Shown: positions 1 through 10,441, counted from the stretch's first letter. The stretch: DNA of 64,000 nt from Helicobacter sp. 16-1353 (GCF_003288815.1 NZ_NHYM01000003.1:120578-184577); one strand, 5' to 3'. The notes: generated by a model not told the origin, from the sequence alone. Numbers and translations: made by a program.

Positions 1-482
1 AATAAGCTATTTAGTGTTTCATTTACATTAGTAATATTAGAATTATCAACTACATCAATAAAAAAATCAATATTTTTTAGTTTTGATATATAAACTGTTT
101 TGTATTCAAGTATCTTATCACTTAAAAAACAAATATCCTTATATATTTTTTTTGCGATTAAATGTAATTTATTTGATAAGATAACCTCAATAAACTCAAA
201 AGTCTTAAACTCAAAATCTTTACCAAAAAACATAGAATTTTCTTTTAATGGATAAAATACAAATTCATTATTTGTAATGCCAACTTTTATTATTTCATCG
301 GCTTCTTTATTATCAAGATGACTTATAAAAGCTATTTCATTCTTATTAAGATAGATAAAAAATATCGGCTCTTCAACCTCATTTATGCTAAATTCTGGAA
401 TCTTAGAAGGCAATATGGTATTTATTAGAATATTCACTTTATTTTTTACTTTTTTATTAATTACTTTAAATATATCTTCCAT
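1..482 (-). CDS. Hypothetical protein, 3' end cut by the window edge
   Basis: An open frame starts at ATG 482 behind a GAGG-like ribosome site and runs off the left edge without a stop, so only about 160 N-terminal residues are visible. It begins MEDIFKVINKKVKNK and is rich in Ile, Asn, Lys and Phe. There is no signal peptide and no clear membrane segment. I recognise no family and assign no function. It is divergent from tpiA with about 70 bp between the start codons, so the promoters of both must lie there. Uninterrupted frame, ATG and ribosome site support a real gene. Confidence 0.7.
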   Translation of the reverse strand, partial: MEDIFKVINKKVKNKVNILINTILPSKIPEFSINEVEEPIFFIYLNKNEIAFISHLDNKEADEIIKVGITNNEFVFYPLKENSMFFGKDFEFKTFEFIEVILSNKLHLIAKKIYKDICFLSDKILEYKTVYISKLKNIDFFIDVVDNSNITNVNETLNSL

Positions 483-553
483 ATCTTAACCTCTAGTAAA
501 GATTTATTTAGAATTTGGTAAAATTTTACAATAATTTTTACAAAAGGTATATT

Positions 554-1234
554 TTGAAAATCATAGCAGGTAATTTTAAATCAAATTTAAACCGAAAATC
601 CACAATTGGTTTTTTAAAAAGCTTAGATTCTACATTAGATAATATATCAAATAAAGAGATTTATATTTTTCCAGCCACAAGTTCGCTTGTGGAAAATAAT
701 TTTAAACATATAATTTTAGGTGCTCAAAACGCTCATTATGCGGAATCTGGAGCATTCACCGGTGAAATCACACTTCATCATTTAGAGGAATTTAATATTA
801 AAACCATTCTAATCGCCCATAGTGAGCGGCGGAATCTATTTGGTGAGAGCGATGAAATCTGTGCGACGAAATTTGATTTTTTTAAGGAGCGAGATTTTAG
901 GATTTTTTATTGTATTGGCGAGAGTTTGGAGGTTAGAGAAAGTGGGAAAATGCTAGAATTTCTAGATTCCCAAATCTCAAAGATTGATTTAGATTATCAA
1001 AATTTGGTTTTAGCCTATGAACCACTTTGGGCGATTGGCACTGGGAGAGTGGCGAAAGCCGAGCAGATTAGCGAGATTTATAGATTCCTAAAATCCCGCA
1101 CAAATGCCCCAATAATCTATGGCGGAAGTGTGAATGAAAAAAATGCTAGTGAGATTTTGGGAATCTGTGATGGTGTTTTGGTCGGCAGTGCGAGTTTAAA
1201 AGTGGAGAGTTTTTATGAGATAATAAAAGGTTAA
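554..1234 (+). CDS. tpiA: Triose-phosphate isomerase
   Basis: Interconverts dihydroxyacetone phosphate and glyceraldehyde 3-phosphate in the cytoplasm. A TTG start at 554 gives 226 residues beginning MKIIAGNFKSN, in line with the short TpiA proteins of Helicobacter. An upstream in-frame ATG at 515 would add 13 residues unlike the family. Catalytic residues are visible: Lys9 in the N-terminal NFK motif, His89 in HSERR and Glu156 in AYEPLWAIGTG. The phosphate-binding GGS (190-192) and VGSAS (210-214) loops are near the C-terminus. fabI follows on the same strand, but 549 bp of structured DNA separates the two. Function is secure; the start codon is inferred. Confidence 0.95.
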   Translation: MKIIAGNFKSNLNRKSTIGFLKSLDSTLDNISNKEIYIFPATSSLVENNFKHIILGAQNAHYAESGAFTGEITLHHLEEFNIKTILIAHSERRNLFGESDEICATKFDFFKERDFRIFYCIGESLEVRESGKMLEFLDSQISKIDLDYQNLVLAYEPLWAIGTGRVAKAEQISEIYRFLKSRTNAPIIYGGSVNEKNASEILGICDGVLVGSASLKVESFYEIIKG

Positions 1235-2617
<1,383 letters not shown>

Positions 2618-2650
2618 GATTTATGGCTTTTTAGCCATATTTAGAAGATT

Positions 2651-2672
2651 GGATTCTATATTTATAGAATCC
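2651..2672. terminator. Hairpin between fabI and porB
   Basis: Perfect 10-bp arms (GGATTCTATA / TATAGAATCC) around a 2-nt centre, in the gap between two convergent genes. A smaller hairpin, 2622-2639 (TATGGCT/AGCCATA), precedes it. No strong T-run follows, so termination is inferred from position and symmetry. Confidence 0.5.
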
Positions 2673-2694
2673 TAATTGTGGATAAAAGCCAATT

Positions 2695-2721
2695 AAGAAT
2701 CTTAGAATTTCTAAGATTCTT
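2695..2721. terminator. Hairpin just past the porB stop
   Basis: Perfect 12-bp arms (AAGAATCTTAGA / TCTAAGATTCTT) with a 3-nt centre, ending 5 bp from the porB stop codon. It is built from the GAATC/GATTC word that recurs throughout the window. It probably ends the porGDAB transcript and may work in both directions. Confidence 0.55.
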
Positions 2722-2726
2722 ACAAA

Positions 2727-3671
2727 CTATACTCTAGCTTCCTCCCGCCTTTGTAGGTATTCCCATCTGCTATCTACATCTTTTTGTAATTGCTCGATTA
2801 TATGCTCGTTTTCTGGCTTAAATAGATGTTTAAATCTACCTTGTGCAGCGAGATAATCCCTAACAGATACGATATTTTTCGGTCTATAAGTGATATTTAA
2901 CTCTACACCATTTATTATCTCAAATAAAGGAAATACAAGCGAATCAACCGCTAAATCACTTACCTCTATAGTTTTATCAGAGTTAAATTTCCACTCAGTC
3001 GTGCAAGCACTCATAGCATTGATAAAAGTTGGTCCATCAGTATCGATTGCCTTTTTTATTTTTTTATTCATATCTTTCCATTTATTTGGTGCTACTTGAG
3101 CCACATATGGTGCCCCGTGTGCTGCCATAATGGATAAAATATCTTTTTTCTTTTCTTTTTTACCATAGCTAACTCTTCCCGCTGGACTTGTAGAAGTAGA
3201 TGAGCCAAGCGGAGTAGAACCACTTCGCTGTCCGCCTGTATTTGCATATACTTCGTTATCAAGGCAGATATAAGTTATATCGTGTCCTCTTTCAAAACAA
3301 CCGCTAATCCATTGGAATCCAATATCATAAGTAGAGCCATCGCCACCGAATGCAACGAACTTTGGTTTTTCGCCTTTGTAGCGACCTTTTCTAAGTAGTG
3401 CTTTATACATTGCTTCCGCTCCAGCTACTGCTGTAGAGCCATTTTCAAAGCCAATGTGTATCCAAGGAACATTCCAAGAAGTATAAGGATAAACCGCAGT
3501 CGATACCTCTAAGCAACCTGTTGATGTTCCAAGCAAAAGCGGGGCTTCTGTGGCATTTAGCACTTCTCTAACTATTATACTATGAGCACAGCCCGGACAA
3601 AGTAAATGTGCCCCTTCGAATCTCTCTGCTACATTTGAAAATTGTTTTAGATTTTTAATTTCTCTTGTCAT
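2727..3671 (-). CDS. porB: Pyruvate:ferredoxin/flavodoxin oxidoreductase, beta subunit
   Basis: This is the thiamine-diphosphate-binding subunit of the four-subunit enzyme that oxidatively decarboxylates pyruvate to acetyl-CoA. It has 314 residues, the length I recall for H. pylori PorB. Cys25, Cys28, Cys53 and Cys223 are positioned to bind a 4Fe-4S cluster. The ThDP motif runs from GDGS (110-113) to LDNEVYANTGGQ (137-148). It is last in the order G-D-A-B, 9 bp after porA. That order separates it from the 2-oxoglutarate enzyme, whose Helicobacter operon runs oorDABC. No promoter is seen between the genes. Confidence 0.95.
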   Translation of the reverse strand: MTREIKNLKQFSNVAERFEGAHLLCPGCAHSIIVREVLNATEAPLLLGTSTGCLEVSTAVYPYTSWNVPWIHIGFENGSTAVAGAEAMYKALLRKGRYKGEKPKFVAFGGDGSTYDIGFQWISGCFERGHDITYICLDNEVYANTGGQRSGSTPLGSSTSTSPAGRVSYGKKEKKKDILSIMAAHGAPYVAQVAPNKWKDMNKKIKKAIDTDGPTFINAMSACTTEWKFNSDKTIEVSDLAVDSLVFPLFEIINGVELNITYRPKNIVSVRDYLAAQGRFKHLFKPENEHIIEQLQKDVDSRWEYLQRREEARV

Positions 3672-3680
3672 ATATTCCTC

Positions 3681-4904
3681 CTAGTTAAATCCCATATCTT
3701 TACCGCGAAGCCCTAAAAACTGCTGTGCTGGGTGAGTTAGCTTTCCAGCTTTTGCATTTTTATCTAGCTCATTATAAACTCTTTCTAAAAGCTGTTGGGT
3801 TAAATCTCTCCCGCCTAAACCATAGATGTAATTAGATATTACAGGGTGTTTAGAATCTTTTACTTGATACAAGCAACCCGCAATTTCGTTAAATAGCATT
3901 CCCATTGTCCCTGCTGGAAGACTTCTATCGAGTGCGGCAATCGCCTTTGCATTTTTCAATGCTTCACCAAGCTCTTTATACGGGAAAGGTCTAAGTGTTC
4001 TAAATGATACAACTCCTGTTTTTAGCCCATTTTTTCTCATTTTAGCACTTGCTACTCTTGCAGATTCTACCGTTGTCCCAAGTGCGACTATTATTAAATC
4101 TGCATCTTCTACATCATATTTTTCAACAATATTATATTTTCTGCCTGTGAATTTCTCGAATTCATTAAAAATTTCCTCAATAACCACTTTTGAATCCATT
4201 ATTGCATTGTGTAATTGTGCTTTATGCTCGAAATGCCAATCTTCTTCTGTTTGTGAGCCATATGTTACAGGTCTATCGAAATCCAGCATCGCATTATGTT
4301 TTTTATAATCGCCTATAAATTTATATGCGTCATCATCGCTAAGTGGCATAACATTCTGTGCGGTATGTGAGCAGATAAATCCATCTTGATTAACCATTAC
4401 AGGTAATCTTACTCTCAAATCTTCTGCGATTTTAAATCCCATTAGATTAAAGTCATATACTTCTTGTGGATTATAGGCACATAGGCTAATCCAACCAGAA
4501 TCTCTACCTAAATACATATCCGAATGGTCGCCTAATATATTTAATGGAGATGCAAGGGCTCTATTTACAACATTTAGCAATATTGGCAATCGCATTCCAG
4601 AAGTTTGATATAAAACCTCAATCATTAATGCAAATCCTTGTGAGCTTGTCGCAGTTGCCACTCTACCACCAGCCGCTGCAGCTCCCACACAGCCACTCAT
4701 TGCGGCGTGTTCGGATTCCACCATTACGAATTCACCATCGATATATCCATCAGCAACGAAGCTTCCATAATTTTGCACAATTGGCGTTGATGGAGTGATT
4801 GGATATGCAGCTACAACATCAACTTGTGCTTGTCTTAAGGCTTGGCTTGCAGCCATATTTCCGTCCCAAACCTCTGTTTTTTGTAATTCCATTTTTAATG
4901 CCAT
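3681..4904 (-). CDS. porA: Pyruvate:ferredoxin/flavodoxin oxidoreductase, alpha subunit
   Basis: Alpha subunit of the pyruvate oxidoreductase, containing the pyrimidine-binding half of the ThDP site. It has 407 residues. The diagnostic YPITPST motif lies at 34-40, followed by the VESEHAAMSGCVGAAAAG region. The C-terminal third contains the transketolase-C-like segment with VVSFRTLRPFPYKEL. It sits 9 bp after porD and 9 bp before porB, so the four genes are one operon. The length and the GDAB gene order point to pyruvate rather than 2-oxoglutarate as substrate. Confidence 0.95.
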   Translation of the reverse strand: MALKMELQKTEVWDGNMAASQALRQAQVDVVAAYPITPSTPIVQNYGSFVADGYIDGEFVMVESEHAAMSGCVGAAAAGGRVATATSSQGFALMIEVLYQTSGMRLPILLNVVNRALASPLNILGDHSDMYLGRDSGWISLCAYNPQEVYDFNLMGFKIAEDLRVRLPVMVNQDGFICSHTAQNVMPLSDDDAYKFIGDYKKHNAMLDFDRPVTYGSQTEEDWHFEHKAQLHNAIMDSKVVIEEIFNEFEKFTGRKYNIVEKYDVEDADLIIVALGTTVESARVASAKMRKNGLKTGVVSFRTLRPFPYKELGEALKNAKAIAALDRSLPAGTMGMLFNEIAGCLYQVKDSKHPVISNYIYGLGGRDLTQQLLERVYNELDKNAKAGKLTHPAQQFLGLRGKDMGFN

Positions 4905-4913
4905 AATTTCCCC

Positions 4914-5309
4914 CTATTTCTTTTTTTCTTCTTTTTGTGGCCATGATTTCAAAATGCTATCATTATCTTCATAATCATTATACATAAGCAATGATTTAGG
5001 ATTTGTAGGGCAGACAGCAGAGCAAACTCCGCAACCTTTACAATGCTCGTAATCAACACCCTTTAGCTTTTCCTCTCTAACTAAAATCGAGCTATCTGGG
5101 CAGTATAACCAGCAATTAAAACAATTAATACAAAAATTTGAGTTAAAAACTGGTTTATCAACTCTCCAATGTGCCACACTCGCAGTGTATGAACTATTTT
5201 GAGTATATTTTCTATCTTCTTGTTGTTTATCTAAATTATCTTTACTGCTATCTTCAAATGGAAACAATACGCAACCTATTTCAAACTCATTCCAACCTTT
5301 TTTCATCAT
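4914..5309 (-). CDS. porD: Pyruvate:ferredoxin/flavodoxin oxidoreductase, delta subunit (2x[4Fe-4S])
   Basis: Small ferredoxin-like electron-transfer subunit of 131 residues. It carries two CxxCxxCxxxC motifs: Cys60, 63, 66, 70 and Cys90, 93, 96, 100, each binding one 4Fe-4S cluster. About 55 residues precede the clusters, as in Helicobacter PorD. It lies 7 bp after porG and 9 bp before porA. Cytoplasmic; it passes electrons from the ThDP centre to flavodoxin or ferredoxin. Confidence 0.93.
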   Translation of the reverse strand: MMKKGWNEFEIGCVLFPFEDSSKDNLDKQQEDRKYTQNSSYTASVAHWRVDKPVFNSNFCINCFNCWLYCPDSSILVREEKLKGVDYEHCKGCGVCSAVCPTNPKSLLMYNDYEDNDSILKSWPQKEEKKK

Positions 5310-5316
5310 ACACTCC

Positions 5317-5877
5317 TTATTTTACTTCATCATATGCGCGTTTAATTGCCATCATATTTTTATCGATTATTGTTTGAGGAAGCTTTTTCCCTAAGACTTT
5401 TTTGAAAGATTCCAAGAAAAAGTCTAATTCAAGTAATCCCGAAATCTTAATAAATGCCCCAAGCATAGGCGCATTTGGAATAGGTTTGCCTAATGTTTCT
5501 TGTGAAATTTTTATGCAATCAACCACAAAAACTTGCTTTCCCTTTAAATCTGGTTTTTTCTCTAAAAGCTCTTCTTTGCTAAAATGCGTTGTTATTATAT
5601 ATTTTGTATCTTCTTTTTCAAACTCGCATATATCAGTTATGAAAGTAAGACCCGGGTCTATCACTAGGACATAATCCGGATTCATAAATTTTTCGTGATT
5701 TAATATTACATTATCATCGATTCTATTATGAGCTGTCATCGCAGCACCTCTTTTCGCAGAGCCATAAAATGCAAAAGCTTGAACTTGTTTTCCAATTCCA
5801 GATATTACATCAGCTAGACCCTTTGCACCTGTTACCGCTCCTTGTCCTGCACGGCTATGCCATCTAATTTCCAACAT
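5317..5877 (-). CDS. porG: Pyruvate:ferredoxin/flavodoxin oxidoreductase, gamma subunit
   Basis: First gene of the por operon, 186 residues, the same length as I recall for the H. pylori gamma subunit (also called PorC). It begins MLEIRWHSRAGQGAVTGAKG, the typical start of this family, and contains GSAKRGAAMTAHNR. The ATG follows a very strong GGGGGAT ribosome site. Upstream on the minus strand, an AT-rich stretch (about 5900-5960) contains TATAAG- and TAGAAT-like elements that could be a -10, but I cannot fix the promoter. In microaerophiles this enzyme takes the place of pyruvate dehydrogenase. Confidence 0.94.
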   Translation of the reverse strand: MLEIRWHSRAGQGAVTGAKGLADVISGIGKQVQAFAFYGSAKRGAAMTAHNRIDDNVILNHEKFMNPDYVLVIDPGLTFITDICEFEKEDTKYIITTHFSKEELLEKKPDLKGKQVFVVDCIKISQETLGKPIPNAPMLGAFIKISGLLELDFFLESFKKVLGKKLPQTIIDKNMMAIKRAYDEVK

Positions 5878-5990
5878 TTACTTATCCCCCAATTTTAAAA
5901 ATTAAATACTTATAATTCTACGATACAAGGTCTTAAAAAAATATGATATATTTGGATTTTTTAATTAAAGTTTCAAAAAAATACACAAAT

Positions 5991-6644
5991 TTAGAGCGTT
6001 TGTATATATTTCACTGCCGAAAGAGAATCTTGCACTACGACATTACTATGTTCTCTTAAATGTCTCTCTTCACCAAACCCACATAGCACTCCAATGCCAT
6101 TTATCCCAGCGTTTTGTGCGGCTATCAAATCTAAGATTGTATCCCCAATGATAAATATATTATTATTTTCTGTATAGATTCCGCTTTTGTTGATATTATT
6201 TATAGCTTTTAGAATTGGCTCTTTATCGGGTTTTGTTTGTGTTACATCTTCCCTCCCGATAATTGTTGTAAAATATTTTTCCACATCAAAATGTGCTAGA
6301 ATCTTCTTAGAAGTAGCACTCGTTTTTGTAGTAACTATCCCAAGTGTGGCAAAACTATAAGCTAATTTAATAGAATTAATTGCATTTGGTAACATTTTCG
6401 TTTCTTGCTTGCAAATATTTACATAATAATTCTTATATTCTTCGCTAAATTGCTCCACAAGCTCCCGATTTACACCTAAAAAGGCAAACATATCTTGCAA
6501 TGTATATCCAATATATTTTGATATTTCTTCCCTTTTTGGTAATTTCATATTATTTGCTTTGAAAACTGCTTCAAAACTCTCATAGATTCCGCTTGCAGAA
6601 TCTATCAAGGTCCCATCCATATCAAATAAAATTATCTTTTTCAA
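5991..6644 (-). CDS. HAD-superfamily hydrolase, phosphoglycolate phosphatase-like
   Basis: A TTG start at 6644 gives 217 residues; this TTG overlaps the TGA stop of the MATE gene upstream, indicating translational coupling, with AAGGGAAA as ribosome site. HAD motif I is FDMDGTL with nucleophile Asp8 and Asp10. Motif II is the Thr at 105-106, motif III Lys138 in TKPD, and motif IV GDT plus Asp172 (IIGDTILDL). The helical cap between motifs I and II resembles Gph/PGP enzymes. Substrate cannot be told from sequence. The family is secure; the specific reaction is inferred. Confidence 0.85.
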   Translation of the reverse strand: MKKIILFDMDGTLIDSASGIYESFEAVFKANNMKLPKREEISKYIGYTLQDMFAFLGVNRELVEQFSEEYKNYYVNICKQETKMLPNAINSIKLAYSFATLGIVTTKTSATSKKILAHFDVEKYFTTIIGREDVTQTKPDKEPILKAINNINKSGIYTENNNIFIIGDTILDLIAAQNAGINGIGVLCGFGEERHLREHSNVVVQDSLSAVKYIQTL

Positions 6645-7972
6645 CTTTGTTTCCCTTTGAAAGATTTTAACTCTTTTTTGATGATAAAAATACTCACTAA
6701 ACACGCACAAAATAGCGACATTGGGTAGCTAATCCAGATTCCATTTATGCCAAATAGTTTTGCTCCAATTGGTAGAAAAATCATCATAAAACCCAAATTA
6801 TGGGATAAAGATGTTATTAATGCAGAGACATTCCGCCCGATTGCCTGTAAAAATGATGAAATTATAACATTTGCCCCTAAAAATAAATATCCCAAAAAGT
6901 AGATTCTAGCGGCAATTACTAGACTATCCATAATTTGCGTATCGGCTTTTAGGAATATTTTGGCGATAAGTGGCATTCCAAAAAATAAAATGGTATATAA
7001 TAAAACGCCCATAGCTGTAGCAAACAATACACTTATCTTAAAAGCTTGATAAACCCTATGTAGATTTCCAGAGCCAAAATTATAGCTTACAATTGGTTGC
7101 AATCCGTGTGAAACCGCCAAAATGCTAGAAAAGCAAAACATCGCAATATACATTAATATGCTAAAAATAGCAACGCCATCTTTGCCTGAAACCTGCATTA
7201 AAAGGATATTCATAAGGATAACAACAATACCAAATGCAATCTCTGGCATTGATGAAGCAAGTCCGCCTTTTGCAGATTTTATCACTGCCTTAATGCTAAA
7301 AAATGCCACGAAATATAAATCACCATTTTTGCAGATAAAATGCTTTAGCACGATAATTAGCCCTAGCAAATGTCCTAGTATCGTAGAGAGTGCTGCTCCA
7401 AACATTCCCCATTTAAAAATAAAGATAAAAATATAATTTAATATGATGTTTATTATTGAGCCACTTATAAATGAAATCATCACGAGATTTGGGGCTTTAT
7501 CATTTCTAGCGAAAGTGCAGAGGATAGATTGTAATAAAATAATAGGACAGCCAAGCACAATCACGCTTAAATACGGCAAAACGAATGATAGCAATATCTC
7601 ATCTGCCCCAAGCCAAAGTGCCATATTTTCTTTTAAAATAAACACCAAAATCCCAAGCAAAGCTCCCAAAATGCCAGAGAAATAAACCACAGAGCTAAAA
7701 ATAATCCTAGCTTTATGGAGTTTACCCCTCCCAAGTGCCATTCCAACGAGAACTGCTCCGCCAATCCCAAATAATAATTCAATTGCCATAAAAAATGAAA
7801 ATAATGGATTTACGATTCCAATAGCACCTAAGCCATATTCACCTACACCTTTGCCAACGAAGATTCCATCTACTATGACATATGAAGATAAAACTAACAT
7901 TCCTATGAAAGATGGAAAAAAATATGATAAAAATAATCTAAAAATAGGCGTATTTCTAAGGTCTATTGCCAT
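6641..7972 (-). CDS. MATE-family multidrug/Na+ antiporter
   Basis: Inner-membrane efflux protein of 443 residues if translation starts at ATG 7972, which follows GGAGAAAAT. The frame stays open upstream to 8137, but that extra part is AT-rich and unlike the family. About twelve hydrophobic segments form two similar halves. The N-terminal region reads FPSFIGMLVLSSYVIVDGIFVGKGVG, with the conserved D-x-x-F/F-x-G helix-1 pattern of MATE proteins. The closely following phosphatase gene is translationally coupled to it. Drug or cation specificity cannot be predicted. Confidence 0.88.
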   Translation of the reverse strand: MAIDLRNTPIFRLFLSYFFPSFIGMLVLSSYVIVDGIFVGKGVGEYGLGAIGIVNPLFSFFMAIELLFGIGGAVLVGMALGRGKLHKARIIFSSVVYFSGILGALLGILVFILKENMALWLGADEILLSFVLPYLSVIVLGCPIILLQSILCTFARNDKAPNLVMISFISGSIINIILNYIFIFIFKWGMFGAALSTILGHLLGLIIVLKHFICKNGDLYFVAFFSIKAVIKSAKGGLASSMPEIAFGIVVILMNILLMQVSGKDGVAIFSILMYIAMFCFSSILAVSHGLQPIVSYNFGSGNLHRVYQAFKISVLFATAMGVLLYTILFFGMPLIAKIFLKADTQIMDSLVIAARIYFLGYLFLGANVIISSFLQAIGRNVSALITSLSHNLGFMMIFLPIGAKLFGINGIWISYPMSLFCACLVSIFIIKKELKSFKGKQS

Positions 7973-8170
7973 ATTTTCTCCTATATTTTTATTATTTTTT
8001 TTAGGGATTCTACTTGTATAAAAATATAAGTCAATAGGCTTTAAAATGCTATTTAAAAAGAATCTTTGATTAATTATATAGATTTGATTTGAAAGTATCG
8101 TAGATGATAATAGATTTATTAGGAAATATGGCTTCATTGCGAAGTGTTATTTCCTTTTAGTTATTTATTC

Positions 8171-8193
8171 TAGAATCTAAATTTTAGATTCTA
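8171..8193. terminator. Hairpin overlapping the pilT stop
   Basis: 11-bp arms (TAGAATCTAAA / TTTAGATTCTA) around one central base. The stop codon of the pilT-like gene (8191-8193) lies inside the right arm. On the plus strand a T6 run follows; on the minus strand it does not, so direction of action is uncertain. Confidence 0.45.
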
Positions 8194-9774
8194 CTTTTTT
8201 ATTGATATGGTATCCATATTCCCTTCTTGCTCTGTAAAGTTTATATTTTGTAAGCGAAGTTTTAAATCTGATGGTGAAGTGGCTTTTTCCATAGCAACAT
8301 CTTCATCAACTATCCCATTTGTTACAAGCTCAAATAGATGTTGGTCAAAGGTTTGTGTGTGGTAAATCTCTTTACCCTCTGCTAGTGCTTCTAGGATTTC
8401 CCCATCTCTTCCCTCATTTATAATAAGCTCAATTCTAGGGGTTTTAAATAAAAGCTCAATTGCCGCTATTCTTCCTCCATTTCTTGCTTTTAATAGTCTT
8501 TGAGAAATAATTGCTGCTAATGTGCTTCCTAAGGTTGCTCTAATTCTCACTTGGTCGTTTGTAGGGAAAACAGAAATAATCCTATTTATCGTTTCTTTTG
8601 CATCTAGTGTGTGGAGGGTGGATAGCACTAAATGCCCCGTTTCTGCGGCGTGAAGTGCCATCTCAATCGTTTCAATATCTCTCATCTCGCCCACTAGAAT
8701 AATATCTGGGTCTTCCCTAAGTGCGGCTTTTAGTGCAGATGCAAAGCTATTTGTATCCATTCCTACACTTCTTTGATTTAGCATACTTTTTTCATCTTTA
8801 TGTATAAACTCAATTGGGTCTTCGATGGTTATTATATGTTTTGCTTTTTTGTGATTTATTTCGTTGATAATCGCTGCTAAAGTCGTCGATTTACCAGAGC
8901 CTGTGATACCTGTTACTAGCACCAAGCCCCTTTCCATATCAACTATATCGTGTATAGCATCAGGAAGTCCAAGTTCATCTATGGTGCTTTGTGTAGTTGG
9001 TATAGACCTAAATGCAAATGAAACACCTTCCATTTGGAAATATAAATTAACCCTAAACCTCGTATTAGAATCATAAATATAAGTCATATCCATTTCTTTA
9101 TTTAAAGCGAATTCTGGGAATCTTGTCCTTGTTAATTCTTTTGCTAGGGTTATTGCATCTTCTTTAGAGAATACATCTTCACTAAAAATCACAATATCAC
9201 CATTAATCCTCGCACGAATCTTACTTCCTGCTTTTAGATGTAGGTCGCTCCCACCTATGCTTACTAATTTTTTAAGATATATTCTAACTTTTTTTGTAAC
9301 CTCGAAATCTAGTTTATCTACATCAACTATTAGTGATTTTAGATTAGGATTTTTATTTATATTTTCTAGTGATGTGTCTATTCGGCTTTCTGTATTTATT
9401 TCATTCATCTCTGTTGTATTTCGTATATTTTCAGCTTGAGATTGTTTATTGACTTCTCTATGTTGTGTATTTGTAGGTTGAGGTGGTGTTTGTGATTTTT
9501 GAGATGGTCTTATTGTTTGATTAATTGGATTGATGTTTTGTCTTTGTTGCTGGACTGGAATCTGTGTATTTACTCGCTCTTTATTTATAGTTGGATTTAC
9601 TCCACTATTTAAGTTTTGATTATTTCTAATTTTATTTATTTCTTCTCTTATTTCTCTTTTTTCTTGTTGTTGCGTATTTACTCTTATAGGTTTAGCATTA
9701 GCTAATACATCAATTCCATTAATCTTTGGCACAGCAGTTGTTGTCTGTGTGTTTAATTTTATATGATTTTCCAT
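8191..9774 (-). CDS. PilT-like type IV pilus ATPase with a long Asn/Gln-rich N-terminus
   Basis: Hexameric secretion/retraction ATPase of the PilT/GspE group, 527 residues. The first ~145 residues are low-complexity and rich in Asn, Gln, Thr and Glu; PilT normally lacks this part. The conserved region starts near 150 with IGGSDLHLKAG (173-183). Walker A is GITGSGKST (289-297), the Asp box lies at 315-325, Walker B at 355-364 (DPDIILVGEM) and the His box at 381-389 (HLVLSTLHT). The C-terminal TFDQHLFELV and ATSPSDLKLRL segments are PilT-like, not PilB-like. A pilin gene is divergent at 9948, so the two probably serve one pilus or pseudopilus. The retraction role is inferred. Confidence 0.88.
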   Translation of the reverse strand: MENHIKLNTQTTTAVPKINGIDVLANAKPIRVNTQQQEKREIREEINKIRNNQNLNSGVNPTINKERVNTQIPVQQQRQNINPINQTIRPSQKSQTPPQPTNTQHREVNKQSQAENIRNTTEMNEINTESRIDTSLENINKNPNLKSLIVDVDKLDFEVTKKVRIYLKKLVSIGGSDLHLKAGSKIRARINGDIVIFSEDVFSKEDAITLAKELTRTRFPEFALNKEMDMTYIYDSNTRFRVNLYFQMEGVSFAFRSIPTTQSTIDELGLPDAIHDIVDMERGLVLVTGITGSGKSTTLAAIINEINHKKAKHIITIEDPIEFIHKDEKSMLNQRSVGMDTNSFASALKAALREDPDIILVGEMRDIETIEMALHAAETGHLVLSTLHTLDAKETINRIISVFPTNDQVRIRATLGSTLAAIISQRLLKARNGGRIAAIELLFKTPRIELIINEGRDGEILEALAEGKEIYHTQTFDQHLFELVTNGIVDEDVAMEKATSPSDLKLRLQNINFTEQEGNMDTISIKK

Positions 9775-9947
9775 AACTAGCCTTTATTTGAACTATGAAT
9801 TTAGAAATTATGCCATTTTAATTTAATTTTCATTAAAAAAATCGTAAATTTATAAAATTAAGTTTAAAAATATGGTTGTAGTTAAGGATTATTTAATTAC
9901 AATAATAAACGAAAAGTAAATTTTAAATATTTATTTAAGGAGATAGT

Positions 9948-10367
9948 ATGAAAAGAAAAGGCTTTAATATGATAGAGCTTGTTTTTGTCATTGTTATTAT
10001 CGGTGTTTTGACTGCAGTTGCTATTCCTAGATTGAGTTTGGGTAGAGATGATGCGTGCTATGCGAAACTTAGGGCTGGACTTTCAGAAACAGAAACCATT
10101 CTTTCAAGGGAATATACAAAAAGATTCCTACAAGGCACTACGATGAATAATAACGAATTGCTAGGTTATTTGAAAACATTAGAGGGAAATAATAGCGATG
10201 GATGCTCCTTTACCGTAAATAATGTAAATAATATTGTAGTTAAGGTTAAGAAAGATGCTTTTGCATTGAATGTTACAACAGATACAACAACAAAATCTCC
10301 AACCCTCACTTGTGATTTGGATAATGAAATGTGTAGAAAACTTACAGGAAAGGTAAAATCAAACTAA
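9948..10367 (+). CDS. Type IV prepilin/pseudopilin
   Basis: A 139-residue prepilin. The class III signal is MKRKG followed by FNMIELVFVIVIIGVLTAVA: cleavage after Gly5 leaves Phe as first mature residue with Glu at mature position 5, followed by a hydrophobic helix. Four Cys residues lie in the C-terminal domain and could form disulfides. The ribosome site is AAGGAGA. It is divergent from the pilT-like gene, with 173 bp between. The signal resembles that of pilins at 16742 and 33570, but the rest is different, and it lacks the shared hairpin and A-tract promoter. It may be a minor pilin. Confidence 0.88.
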   Translation: MKRKGFNMIELVFVIVIIGVLTAVAIPRLSLGRDDACYAKLRAGLSETETILSREYTKRFLQGTTMNNNELLGYLKTLEGNNSDGCSFTVNNVNNIVVKVKKDAFALNVTTDTTTKSPTLTCDLDNEMCRKLTGKVKSN

Positions 10368-10390
10368 TAAAGCTAATCCTTAAATATATT

Positions 10391-10441
10391 TAGAATCTAG
10401 ATGGCTAAGATATGGCTCTTTCTATAAATATTTAGATTCTA
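10391..10441. terminator. GAATC-word inverted repeat between convergent genes
   Basis: TAGAATCTA at 10391-10399 pairs with TAGATTCTA at 10433-10441, with a 33-nt loop, between the pilin gene and the convergent gene at 10439. The TAG stop of that gene is inside the right arm. The loop is long, so terminator function is uncertain. Confidence 0.35.

Noticed and set aside
2727..5877. 2-oxoglutarate:ferredoxin oxidoreductase (oor)
   Set aside because: Gene order gamma-delta-alpha-beta and the subunit lengths fit porGDAB; oor runs delta-alpha-beta-gamma.
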